DNA of 64,000 nucleotides from Gongronella butleri. Lineage: Eukaryota; Mucoromycota; Mucoromycetes; Mucorales; Cunninghamellaceae. The first letter of the stretch is position 1. Every line of letters starts with the position of its first letter. Below, in pieces: positions 1 through 11,035 of the stretch. The stretch spans positions 62,001 to 126,000 of the forward strand of contig JAIWZP010000047.1 of the NCBI GenBank assembly GCA_025201375.1. The letters are read 5' to 3'. The notes beneath the pieces were generated by a model. The model saw nothing but the letters and a program-made list of their open reading frames with translations, did not search any database and had not been told where the DNA came from. A program made the position numbers and the translations under genes.

Positions 1-2
1 AT

Positions 3-493
3 CGTCAAATTTACCCTCCCATCAACGTGTTGCCTTCTCTCTCGCGTCTCATGAAGTCGGCCATTGGTGAAGGCATGACCCGCAAGGATCACGGCGATGT
101 TTCCAATCAATTGGTAAGATTTATCGCCAAGAAAAAAGACAAAACTGGCTTTTTTATTAACTTTCGTTTTTATAGTACGCCAAGTACGCCATTGGCCGTG
201 ACGCTGCTGCCATGAAGGCTGTCGTTGGTGAGGAGGCCCTCAACCAGGAAGACAAGCTGTCGCTCGAGTTCTTGGAGAAGTTTGAGCGCACGTTCATTGC
301 CCAGGGCGCCTATGAGAACCGATCCATCTACGACTCGCTGGATCTTGCTTGGTCGTTGCTCCGTATCTTCCCCAAGGAATTGCTCAACCGTATCCCCCAA
401 AAGGTCTTGGCCGAGTACTACCAGCGCGACCGATCCAAGTCCAAGCAGCGATCCAAGGGTGTTTTTGATACCACTGAAGCCGAAGAAGAGTAA
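3..493 (+). CDS. VMA2: V-type proton ATPase subunit B, C-terminal part (5' end outside window)
   Basis: This is the regulatory, non-catalytic nucleotide-binding B subunit of the V1 sector, which acidifies vacuoles and endosomes by ATP-driven proton pumping. Only the last two exons are present, 3-113 and 176-493, joined over a 62-nt GT-AG intron with a TTAAC-like branch sequence. The reading frame enters from the left edge. The exon-1 peptide carries the conserved B-subunit stretch [15 protein letters not shown], then [14 protein letters not shown]. The second exon holds the C-terminal domain, ending in an acidic tail with TTEAEEE. Family assignment is from motif recognition and is secure. A polyadenylation-like AATAAA lies about 125 nt after the stop. 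Confidence 0.95.
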
Positions 494-1257
494 AGCAATC
501 CCTCCCCTCTTCTCTTTTCTTTCGTTCCCCTCTCTTGAAAAAAAATTCTAGCCTTTTTACTTTCTTGGCTACCTCTTTTTTTTTTTGTCTCGGGTGTGTT
601 GCAATAGTGGAAAAAGAATAAATTAACGCGTTGGTTTCATGTAACCCGTCTTGTGAAATTAAATTACCCAAAAACACCGTGCCGGAATTGCAGAAAGCGC
701 GTCCCCTAGGAGCAGGTTGTCCGCGATTTCGAAGCGACGATCGACTCTTAGCTTTTCAAACCCTGCATAACTCTTTAAAACACGAATATCTCAAGAACCA
801 GCTTATCTTGACTGCTTCCGTTTCGAGTGGATGAAATGCCATGTTCTGCCACTTTCCGATGAATGCAGTTTCATCTCAACAGCGCCCACAGATGATGAGC
901 AATGGCGAGTTTTTCTCCAATTTTACAAAATCTTCATTTTCTCGACATCCAGTTAATCAATTTGCGCGATACTTTTTGCACAATGCATTGTCGGATGGCG
1001 GTTAGCACGGATTCCATTTATTTTTGAAATTCTACCTTGATCAGCTTCGAGAAATCTCAAAAAGACTCATTTTTGGTTGACCAAGTATAATTCGTGAGAT
1101 ATCATACCTGCACGACATCAATGAAATCTATCACACTGGTGTTCCAATTGGATTTGCATTCCAATCAACTGCGTCACGTAAAAAAAATGAAGAATGTGGA
1201 TGCATTTATTGATGATTTTTTTTAAAAATGAATGTCTACAGCAACAAAAATACAAGT
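494..1257. other. Intergenic, convergent 3' ends of VMA2 and NOC4
   Basis: About 760 bases between two convergent genes. An AATAAA at 617-622 is a plausible polyadenylation signal for the V-ATPase gene. Open frames here are short and low in information. I see no gene. Confidence 0.6.
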
Positions 1258-1785
1258 TTAAATCTCCCAGACCGCAGCCCCAGGCTTCTCGAAGTCCAGG
1301 GCAGGCGTCTTTTTGTGTTTGCGCTCGATTTCGGTCTTGAAGAACTGAGAAAAAAAAGTAGAGGCAAAAAATGAGTCGTTTTGGCTCAAATGTGCTTGGT
1401 TCAGCTCCATTTGATTGTCTTACCGTGCTGTAGGTGTGATCCAAAAAGTCCTCGAGGTTGTACTTGGGCTTGAGGAACTGCTCGGTGAAGATCTTAGCGA
1501 GCGTGGAGACGTTGGCATAATAATGCTCGGACAATGTCTGGAGCTCCCACAATGACGAGTCAATGGCGCCACATTCGTACGGATTGAGCTGGTCGAAATC
1601 AAAGGGATCCTCTTGCTCCGTGGGGGCCGTTGAGCGGTGGATCAATTGCATGCACGTCGGATGGCGCTTCAAAAGATTGTAAATCTCGGGAATGATGATC
1701 ACGCACGCCGCAGGAGGTGCAGTCAGTGACAGACGCGCGAGACGCTTGATGAACGCCGCAATTAGATTGGCAGGCAGGTACCTGG

Positions 1786-1816
<31 letters not shown>

Positions 1817-3487
1817 GCAAAACGACATCAATGCCCCTGTTTTTCTCTGTTTGCTCATCCGTCGAGCCAGCATCAAGCATAAACTTACGACGACGACAAG
1901 AACAAATCCAGCAGGCGGAAGAATCGACTACGATACTTCATGTGCAAAACGTGGCGGTCCAAAAGAGAGTACAGCTTGTGGTAAAAGTCGGGGTAATCCC
2001 TGAAAAATGAGAAAAAAATGATTGTCAGTGATGGGGAGGGGCCAATTCAATGAATTGCACTTACAAATTGTGATCATTAATGAGGGTGAACACGCCATTG
2101 AGAGCGAGCAAGCTGATGGCGCCGCCAATGTTGTACGCGTCTGTCAAAAAGTCCATCATCAGGCGTGGGTCCGTCATGTGGGGCAAGATGCGCTTGTGCA
2201 TGATGAGAAGGCAGCGGCGGTAATACTCCTCGTCCATGGGCAGGCGCAGCAGGGCCAGCCAGCACTGCGTGAACGAGCGCTTGTGCACAGCCAGGTGAAG
2301 CAATGGCGGCAATTTTTTCTTGTCTGAGCCGGTCATGGCCTGCGCGTCGCCCTCGTTTGCGTCATCGTCGTCGTCCTCTTGGTCCGACAGCGAGCCGCCG
2401 AGCAGGGCATCCATGGTATCCTCGTCATCGTCATCATTGTCGGCCTCGTTGTCGCCTTTTGTACCCGTACGCTTGCCGAGAGGATGCACCGTCCAAAAGT
2501 CATCAAGCTCGCTGCGATCCGTGGGCATCGACACCACGGCCTCAGCAACGGCATACGTGTTAATGAGCAATTGACGCAGCTTGGGCGTCGCCAAAGGTCG
2601 CTTGCTGTTATTGTTGGCCATGGCGGCACGCTTTTGCTTCTTTTTGTTGCTCTTTTTGTCGTCGTCGTCCTCATCGTCCTCCCGTTGCGCCTCCTGCTGC
2701 TGAAGCGCCTTTTCAATCACCTCACTACACAAAAACAAAAACAAGAACAAAAAAAAAAAAAGATGAGAAATTTTGCAAAAAAGCCATTGTTTCCAGGAAA
2801 AAAGACGTACGCGGCATCCTTGTAAAAGTAGTGGCGGACGTCATCGTAGACATTGGCGTATTTTTCGACGAATTCCTTCTGCAATGGGCCGATAAAGTGT
2901 TGGGATTGGAGCATCGTGCTGATCATGAGGCCAAAGTATTGATTGGCAAAGAACCCAGCGGTGGGCATGGTGTCGTTTTTGTTGTTTGCGGCGGCCACGA
3001 GGCGGTCGAGGTGGACCTCGCTTTCGGTCTTTAGCAGATGCATGAGGATCGACAGAGCGGGTAATTGCAACCCGGGTTCATCCTGGTCGAGAAGGGCACG
3101 CAAGCGCGCATGAAAGTCGCGATATTGGTCACGCAGCCACAACACGACTTTGGCCACATTGGTCGTCTTGTCCTCGTTTTTCGACAGCGGGCGCAAGTCG
3201 CCTTGGACGAGATAATGCGTGAAAACGCGGTGCAGTGCATGAATGGCCGAATGCACTACCTTGGGCTGCGAAGACTGCGCTACTTCCAGCAGATCAACAA
3301 GGCTGTTCAGCTGCGACTTGTCGTTCAGGCTCGCCTCTAAGGCACGGATACGCTGCTTTGTATCCTTGACATCGACAACCTAAAGAAAAAATAAGAAAAA
3401 ATTACAAAAAATGAGCAATTCGTCCCCCATTCTCATCCACCCGTGCCTTCTTACCGAGCTTCCAGCTCTCTTTCGCTTTTGAGACAT
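1258..3487 (-). CDS. NOC4: Nucleolar complex protein 4 (Noc4/Utp19), CBF/Mak21 family
   Basis: Noc4 works with Nop14 in 40S ribosomal subunit maturation in the nucleolus. I read six exons on the minus strand: 3487-3455, 3379-2811, 2724-2065, 1999-1889, 1781-1424 and 1344-1258, giving 605 residues with consistent splice phases. The start was chosen at MSQKRKRAGSS, a basic N-terminus. Exon 3 carries an acidic, lysine-rich low-complexity linker. The C-terminal half has the family block, including LSSSYLPANLIAAFIKRLAR, PPAACVIIIPEIYNLLKRH and FDFDQLNPYECGAIDSSLWE, which is diagnostic for CBF/Mak21 proteins of the Noc4 branch. The intron before exon 5 holds a long run of T on the coding strand. 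Length agrees with Noc4 proteins of other fungi (roughly 550-600). Confidence 0.92.
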
Positions 3488-5372
3488 ATTGAGTATAAAG
3501 AAGAAGAAAGAAAGACGAAAAAAGACGAAGAAGTGTACAAGAAAAAGGAGCGCTTTTTCTTTTTTTTTCATTGAGGTCGCCAAAAGCCACCCAGACCCGA
3601 CATTTAAATCCCCGCCCTGTTGCATGAATACGCATGGTGATTGGCCCTGCATTCCAAGCGTGAACACGTTCAAAGCACCTTGGTCCGTGCCGATTAAAAG
3701 AGAGAGAGTGATTATATCGCTGATTTGGCTCCCTGTAGCTCGGTGCGTCATCTTGATTTGTGCATCAAAAAGTGTGAAAAACTAAGGCGCGGATGACAGG
3801 TAGCACGAGAAGTTGCTGCAAACCATCGAGATGGCACAAAAAAATTGCTTTTTTGACAAAAAAAAAAAAAAAAAAAAAGATGATTCTATTGATTGCCGAT
3901 TGATATGGCGTTTCATTGTCCACGTCATGTGTGAAATGAAAAAAAGGGCCATTCATTGTGTCTTTTCTTGCGACTTTTGGAAATGCTAGGCCCTTTCTTC
4001 AATTTTACCGGGTCCATGCGAGCCTAAAAGCGCGCTTATTCGCCATTGGTATCGGACCCGTACCTTCAATTGCTAAATTCAGGAAGCGTGTAATCATTGT
4101 CGGCTGCCGCATGGAAAAAGAAAAAAAAAAAAAAAAAAAAAAGAGGAGGATAAGATCCATAAGCGTGTTATTTTTACATTTTGTTGCAAAACAGGCCGAT
4201 GTCATGGAATTGCGCAAGACGAACCGGCCAAGCTTGGATGGAACCAAGTCAGCAGGTCTTTTTTTTTTTTTCAGCTGGATCGAGCCAATGCATGATGACT
4301 CTCTTTTTATCTCCAAGGACTTGCCAATGTGCTTTTTGCTTGGATTCCACGCGTCGACAAAGACCCTTGTTCCATCGTCTTGGCACACGCATGGACCAGA
4401 AGCTGTCACGTACGCCACGTGATGAAAAGAGAGGATTTCGTACCACACATTCTTTTTTTTTTTCGAGCACAGGGCTTGAAGTCTCGATTGCCATCGTCAT
4501 GGAACAGCGCTCACGCTCCTATTTTCAAGCAAAAAGAAGCTAAATTTCGCCAGCGGCCATTCTGGCTTTTTATTACGCGTCGCACAGCCGCCCTCGTGTC
4601 CAATCTGTCAAGAAAAAATACCTGTGTGCAACTCCAAATCCATGGAGCTATTGAATTTCTTGGGTTTTTGCCAAAGCAGTGGTATCATGTTGCTTGGACC
4701 CCATATTGCTTGGTATTTTCTCACCAACCGAGGCTTGATCCGAGCAGGTGGCCTCATCAGGGAACAAGTAAAATCATGGTGGGCCATAGCCATACCCGTT
4801 CTCTGGCCAATTGGCAAATTAAGTAATGTTGGCCAAACAAGGGCAAGGTGAATTCACGGATTAAAAAAAATGCGCGCCAAGTCCCCCGGTTCCATAACAT
4901 GGATCAGAAAATAAAAGAGCACGTTACCCAGGCTCTCGGTTCGGTTTCCCAACGGATAAATAAAAAAAAGAAACCACGACGGCCCTTGGGATGAATACGT
5001 AAATGGGACAAGTTTTCCAAGGACAAAGCCTTGATGCTTTTGCTCTCGCGATCTTGCAATGCGCGCCAGCGCCCCCATTGCCTAATTGAGCAATAAATGA
5101 TCAAAATGGAAAGTGAGGGGTAATGCCACCAGGCCAGAGGGCTAGACGTAGGCATAATCCAAGATACAGCATGATGACATGGCATCATTCTGCGATCGCA
5201 TAAAAAAAAAAAAAGAGCATGACAAGCAACCAAGATGGCTTTTGCTTAAAATGATCATCGGCTTTTGACCCCACTTTGCCCTTTTTTTTTCTCCCTCTTT
5301 CTTATACTTTGTTTTTTTTTTGTTCGCGTGTCTAATCGCTTGATGAGCCCACACCTCAACACGAAACTCAAC
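3488..5372. other. Intergenic, divergent NOC4/velvet upstream region
   Basis: About 1.9 kb between divergent NOC4 and the velvet gene, unusually long for this gene-dense part. It holds homopolymer A tracts near 3859-3878 and 4120-4142 and several overlapping open frames without recognisable protein content. It is probably a long regulatory region; I see no gene or RNA here. Confidence 0.4.
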
Positions 5373-7244
5373 ATGTCCAAAGGATCAATCACGCATAATA
5401 ATTACGACTATGTATCTGTGTGCTCAAGCCAGCCCACCTACCCTAGGTGAACTACAAGAATCACAGAAAGCAAAAACGCGACTCATCCCCCTTTTTTTAG
5501 TCAACAATTCTCGCTCGTTCTGCGCCAGCAGCCTATCCAGGCGCGGGTCAGCAGCAGCAATGAGCGAGGTAAGATTAAAAATGAAGCAATTGACTGGCTT
5601 TTTCTCAATTTGCACTTTTTTGCAGATAGAAAGCCCATTGAGCCACCTCCCATTCTGCAGATCAAGCTCAATGACGAATCACCGCAAGCTGCGCAGTAAG
5701 GTCGCACCTGCTGGCTCCGAAATAACTCACTCATGATTTTTATTCTTTCAAATTGAAGCTTTTTGCAAAATCCGTATTTTTTCATGGTGGTCAATCTGGC
5801 CGACCCCGATTCAAATGAAGATGTTCTGCTCGACGACCAGGCGGTGCTCTCTGGTCAGTCGGTGTCGTCCATGTACAAGCTCAAGGACGTCACAGATGAA
5901 GGTATGATAAAAAAATTCGCTGATTATCCGACGCGCTCGGTCCTGACGCACCATCTTCATTAGACGGCGGCTTTTTTTGCTTTGGTGACTTGTCTGCCAA
6001 GATTGAGGGAGAATATCGACTCAAGTTTACCCTGTTTGAGATTGTCACGTAAAAAAAAAAAAAGAGAGAGAGAGAAAACAATAATCAAATCCCCTCATGC
6101 TCACGCGCACCTTGACCAGGACGGGTGCTGCGCATCTAATGCACGTGTTTTCCGACGTTTTCCGCGTGTACAATGCCAAAAGCATGCCGCAGCTAATGGA
6201 TGCCACGTTTCTGTCGCGCTCCTTTTCTGATCAGGGCGTGCGCATCCGCATCCGCAAAGAACACCGCGTACAAGTGTAAGACAAGATGAAGAAAAAACAA
6301 GTCGAAAAAAGAAACGTGGAGAAAGACCATTAAAATGGGAACGCGCCCATTGAACTGATTTTTTTCCTTTTTCTCTTCGGTTTAGAGCCAATACACGTAA
6401 GCGCAAGTACTCGCAGGTGTTGCCGTCGACGCCCAAAGAGTCTGCAACTGTGCAAGTTAAGCGCACGGCGTCCATGGTTCCCCATTCTGACGTGTCGCGC
6501 AGCATTGATTGCGAATCATCCAGATCATACGCATACAATCATTGGCGAACGTACGCGAACGCGTCTTTGACGGATTCAGCGCCGTATTCGCCGCCTACAC
6601 AGCCTTATGACGTGCGCCGTGGAAGCTGGGCACCCTCTGCGTCCGCGACACATATGCACACGACATATCCGCCACTCAATTCGCATGCATCGGTATCATA
6701 TGCGCCTCTGCTGCCATCCACCGCAACACCATTCGCTCCAGGCACGTCCACGTCGACCTCGTCGTCGGCATCATCCACGCCATCGATGGTGGCGCTCCCT
6801 GCACCGACGTATTCAATGGATTTGCCCATTTTGTCGCCACCATCATCGGCGCGGTCATCCATGGACCAGGCGCCGGCGCCCGTGATGCACGCGCATGGAA
6901 AGATGGACCCAAATTTGCCATTGTCGCCGCGCCCTTCGTTCCAATTGACGCGATCGCCCACAATGGAGCGAATCCAGCTGCCACCATTGCACACGCTGAT
7001 ACCAAATGTTGGCATGCCTGCCACTCGGCGCGAATCCTCGCCTCAGGCGACGCTCGCAGCATCCCCTGCCGGAGCAAGCAAGAAAAGTCAGCATGGTGAA
7101 GTCAATGCCGCCGTCGCCATGATGCAACTTTCGCGCCAGCAACAACAACACCAGCAGCAGCGACAACAATGGCAATTGAACGACACCTTGCCCCCGTACC
7201 ATCGTTCATCCACCTCTTCCTTGTTGAGCAAGCCATACTGGTGA
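5373..7244 (+). CDS. Velvet-domain transcriptional regulator (VosA/VelC-like)
   Basis: Velvet proteins are fungal transcription regulators with an NF-kappaB-like fold that control sporulation, light response and secondary metabolism. Seven exons give 484 residues: 5373-5446, 5501-5568, 5626-5695, 5759-5901, 5964-6048, 6120-6275 and 6386-7244. The velvet domain spans about residues 25-205. It starts with [14 protein letters not shown] and [11 protein letters not shown], contains [16 protein letters not shown] in the middle, then [20 protein letters not shown], and closes with [20 protein letters not shown]. The rest is a Ser/Pro/Thr-rich disordered tail with a short Gln run. A single domain at the N-terminus without a large internal insertion argues for a VosA/VelC-like rather than VelB-like layout; orthology is not settled. 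The donor of exon 6 at CAAGT/GTAAG is fixed by phase, because the alternative two bases upstream leads to a stop. Intron 5 contains an AG microsatellite. Confidence 0.93.
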
Positions 7245-7441
7245 GCATGGGACAGCCGAAAAAAAAAAAATGAAAAAAATGAAAAAAAAAAACAAAAAGA
7301 AAAGCCCTTTTTCCCTTTTCCCTCTCTATTTTCCCCCCTGAATACCTTGTGCCTTTTTCATTGTGTATGCCTCCATCCCTGCTTCTCTTTATATTCCCTC
7401 GCACTTTTTCACAAAAAAAGTAAAAAGTAGCAACATGAAAT

Positions 7442-7447
7442 AATAAA
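7442..7447 (+). terminator. Polyadenylation signal of the velvet gene
   Basis: An AATAAA hexamer about 200 nt after the velvet stop codon, in the short spacer before the convergent EngB gene. Confidence 0.4.
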
Positions 7448-7477
7448 TGAAAGATGAATGATGAACCGTTATGATGT

Positions 7478-8711
7478 CTATTTGTTCTTTTTATTGGCAA
7501 GATCAATGTAGAAATCTTTTTGCTTCAAGTGACCCGCAAGAGCGAGTAATTCTTTGCGCATCTGATTGACTCCGGCGCCCGTCTTGGAGCTGACGACAAG
7601 CACATCTTGCACCGCACGACGATATTGCCGCACGGCGTCCTGCACGAGCATCATGCGCCGCGCAAGGGTTGGTAACACAACCAAGTCGCACTTGGTCATC
7701 ACCACCTGGAATCGTACGTTTTTCCTACAAGAAAAAAAAAGAAACAGAGAATCAATAAAAACTGGCCAATTGCTCGTTTTCCTCGATTTTGCGCGTATGC
7801 GCATCCATTTTAACTCTGCACTTACTGATCCAGCACCTTGAGGAACTCAAGATCCGCGAGTTTCACGCCTAAAATAAGGGACAGGAGGGAGTGCATTTCG
7901 TAAATATAAAGACAAAAGACAAAAAATAGTATTTTACCGTGTCGCGCGTCAATGACGACAAAGATGCGCTTGAGGGCGCGTCGCTCGGTGATGTACGTGT
8001 CAATCTAGAGGCAAATTGGCATGTTGCCAGTGAGAAAGTATCCAATAGAATGAGAAAAATCTTACCAATTCCTTCCATTGTTGGCGCGTTTCATCTTCGG
8101 CAAAAGCAAATCCATAGCCTGGCATGTCAACCATCATGAAAAGACGTCCGACGGTGTAAAAGTTGATTTGTTGTGTGAGTCCAGGCTTGTCTGATGTGCG
8201 CACAATGGTGGATTCCGCAAGACTATTGAGCAGACTCGATTTTCCCACATTGGATCGGCCGACAAAGCCAATCTCTTCCATGGTATCTTTGGGGAACGAC
8301 GATGCCTGCTTGGCACCCGCATAAAAGGTGAGGGGAGGCAGCTGTAGACATTCAAAAAAAGAAAGAAACGACAAATTGAGCGCGACATTGGCATCAAACG
8401 CGCTTTTTTTTTACCCTGTAATGGGGCTCTGCCTCGTTTTTCTTGGATTTTCCCTTTTCATTTCGCTCCTGCTGATGCTTCTGCTGGCCGCGCACCGCCT
8501 GATATCGCTTGGTGCGTCGCAGGGTGCCAAACCCGAGGCGTTCGAGACGATCAAACAGACCGCTGGGAGGCGCAATTTGTTTGAATTTCTGGCGATTTGA
8601 TAATGCGTCTTTGGCTGCTGGTGCGGCTTTTGGCACATTGGTGGCCATTGTACGCGTGACCATGGCGAGCGGCGCCATGCAAGGGCGGATCAGCGCGGAT
8701 CGTGCAAACAT
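7478..8711 (-). CDS. engB: EngB/YihA-type mitochondrial ribosome-assembly GTPase
   Basis: A TRAFAC-class GTPase of the bacterial EngB (YihA/YsxC) family, which in bacteria assists large-subunit ribosome assembly; eukaryotic copies act in organelles. Five exons (8711-8415, 8341-8066, 8004-7938, 7868-7826, 7724-7478) give 309 residues. G1 is GRSNVGKS (127-134), the G2 region KPGLTQ, G3 DMPG (171-174) and G4 TKCD (238-241). The start at MFARSALIRP was preferred because it gives a basic, hydroxylated presequence typical of mitochondrial import. The yeast counterpart would be Mrx8. The gene is divergent from MSS1/MnmE with only 150 bp between start codons, so both probably share one promoter. Confidence 0.93.
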
Positions 8712-8861
8712 GGCGAAACAAAAGGTAAAAAAGCCAAAAAAACAAGTGCAACCTGGCCTCGTTCTCCGCCCTGGCTTTGCATAAAAAGACAGCTCGGCTT
8801 TCAATTCCCGACAACTTCCCCTCTTTCTTTATTCATTCGCTTTTTAGTCTTGCAGATCTCT
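8712..8861. promoter_or_regulatory. Shared divergent promoter of engB and MSS1
   Basis: A 150-bp spacer separates the two start codons of two mitochondrial GTPases on opposite strands. No clear TATA box is visible. Any core promoter elements of both genes must lie here or inside the first exons, so common regulation is likely by inference. Confidence 0.5.
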
Positions 8862-10652
8862 ATGCTCAAGCCCTTGTTTGCTCACTTGCGTCGCCAACAC
8901 GCGCGTCCGCGTCTATGGACGCGTCAACACGCAAATTCGCGCTGCTGTTGCTCCATTCCTGCCGTCACAGGCGCGCCTTTTGCCCGCTGGACAACCACAG
9001 CAAGCCTAAACACGCTCCGCACTCCTCGACCTCCTATTGACACGATCTATGCCTTGTCTACATCCCCTGGCAAGGCCGGTGTGGCCGTTCTACGCGTCTC
9101 TGGCCCTGACGCTAAAAAGGTAAATCGACCATTGAGCGAAAAACAGGTAGGGGTTTTTAATTTTTTTGTGGTTTTTTATAGACATTGACGCAAATGACAA
9201 GCCTAACGTCGTCCGTGGACGCGCGACGCGCCTACTTTCGCCGCATCCACCATCCAAGCAGCGGACACCTTCTCGACAAGGGCATTGTGCTTTTTTTTCC
9301 GGGGCCAAACAGCTTTACGGGCGAGGACATTGTCGAATTGCATATCCACGGCGGCAATGCCGTCGTCAAAAGTGTCCTTGGAGCTCTCGGTGCCATTGAC
9401 CACTTTCGCATGGCCGAGCCAGGGGAATTCGCAAAGAGGTAGGCACGACGCGACACGAGATGACGCGGTTTTAATTCGAAAATGATTGATTTTTGGGTTA
9501 TTTTCCAGGGCATTCGACAATGACAAATTGGATCTGACGGAATTGGAGGGGCTAGCGGACCTGCTTAATGCCGAGACAGAAATGCAGCAGCGCCTGGCGC
9601 TGCGGCAAGCAGAAGTAAATCACAAATTCAGCGGATTTGATGGATGAGACTGACGTGTCGAGCCTTTTTTTTTTTTTTTTATCCAGGGCGGTCTGCGCAT
9701 CCCATTTGACGCTTGGCGGCAAGACATTATTCGCTGCATGGCATTGACCGAAGCTGTGATTGATTTTGGCGAGGATGAGAACATTGAGGATGATGTGCTT
9801 TTGGATGGTAAGTCATCAGGCTGTTTCTCTCTATCCCACGTCTTATCATTTTCATGTCCTAGTCAACAGCAAGGTGCGTGAATTACGAATGACAATCATG
9901 CAACATTTGGATGACCAGCATGCGGGCGAAATTGTGCGCAATGGCTTGCAGGTGGCCATTGTGGGGCCTCCAAATGCGGGAAAAAGTTCCTTTTTGAATC
10001 GCCTCGGTATATATACAGGATTGGACAGGGAGGGGGGGGGAAAAAAGGAGGAGCGGCTTGTCTTTGGCATTGGCATTGGCAAAAAAAAAAAAAAAAAAAA
10101 AAAAAAAGCATGTCCATGGCATGAAATGCAATCTCATCCGGCCATTCCCTCCCTTTTTTTTTTTTTTAGCAAAACGCGAAGCGGCGATTGTCTCGGATAT
10201 CCCAGGCACGACGCGTGACATTGTGGAGGTGAAGATGGACTTGCAAGGATACCCGGTGATGGTGAGCGACACGGCGGGGCTGCGTGAATCCGAGGACCGT
10301 ATTGAAATGGAGGGCGTCAAGCGTGCGCAGGCGCGCGTTGCCGTGGCCGATATCAAGATTTGTCTCTTGGCCTTACCGAGCTTGGTGCGCGACGCCGGTG
10401 GCGGCGCCGTACGCGTGGATCCCATGATCCGCAAGATCATTGACGACGACACGTATCTTTTGGTCAACAAAGTGGACGCATCGCAGGGCGCCGTGGACGA
10501 CACGCTCCTACGGCAATTGCAAACCGCCACGGGCGCCAAACGTGTGTGGGCCATTAGCTGCGCAACGGGCCAAGGCATTGACGTGTTCTTGGCTGGACTC
10601 GTGAAGGACTTGGAAACCAAGTAAATTCCCTTTTCGGGGTGCCGATTCATGC

Positions 10653-10683
<31 letters not shown>

Positions 10684-11005
10684 CGCGGCATTTCTAATTG
10701 CTTTTGATTTAGACTGCAGCCATGCCTTGCCAACCCGATCCTCATTACTCAGGCTCGCCATCGGCAACATCTGGAACACTGTGTGGCCTGCTTGGACACT
10801 TATCTTGGTAAATTATAGCACCAGTGGGTCAATGGCAACATGCAAACCCACGTTTTTTCTATTTATAGAGATGCCTGAGGACGAGATTGTGCTAGGCGCA
10901 GAAGAATTGCGACAAGCGGCCAATGCCCTGGGCCGGATCACTGGGCGAATTGATGTGGAGGATATCCTAGATGCTTTATTCAGTCAATTCTGCATTGGAA
11001 AATAG
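8862..11005 (+). CDS. MSS1: Mitochondrial tRNA modification GTPase MnmE/Mss1
   Basis: With MTO1 (GidA) this GTPase makes the 5-carboxymethylaminomethyl modification of U34 in mitochondrial tRNAs. Eight exons give 522 residues: 8862-9119, 9182-9438, 9509-9614, 9687-9807, 9863-10006, 10170-10620, 10713-10807 and 10869-11005. An Arg-rich presequence precedes the folate-binding TrmE N-domain, recognised by [20 protein letters not shown] and [20 protein letters not shown]. The G-domain has G1 GPPNAGKS (282-289), GTTRD, DTAGLRE and NKVD. The C-terminus ends in the diagnostic FCIGK, whose Cys is functionally important in the family. The intron at 10007-10169 holds a 27-nt A run and a T-rich acceptor. 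All key motifs are intact, so it should be functional. Confidence 0.96.
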
Positions 11006-11035
11006 ACAAAGAAAGATACAAGCAATACAATCCGC

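Noticed and set aside
3958..4851. Several frames of 75-165 codons upstream of the velvet gene
   Set aside because: They overlap on both strands, run through homopolymers and show no domain or splice logic.
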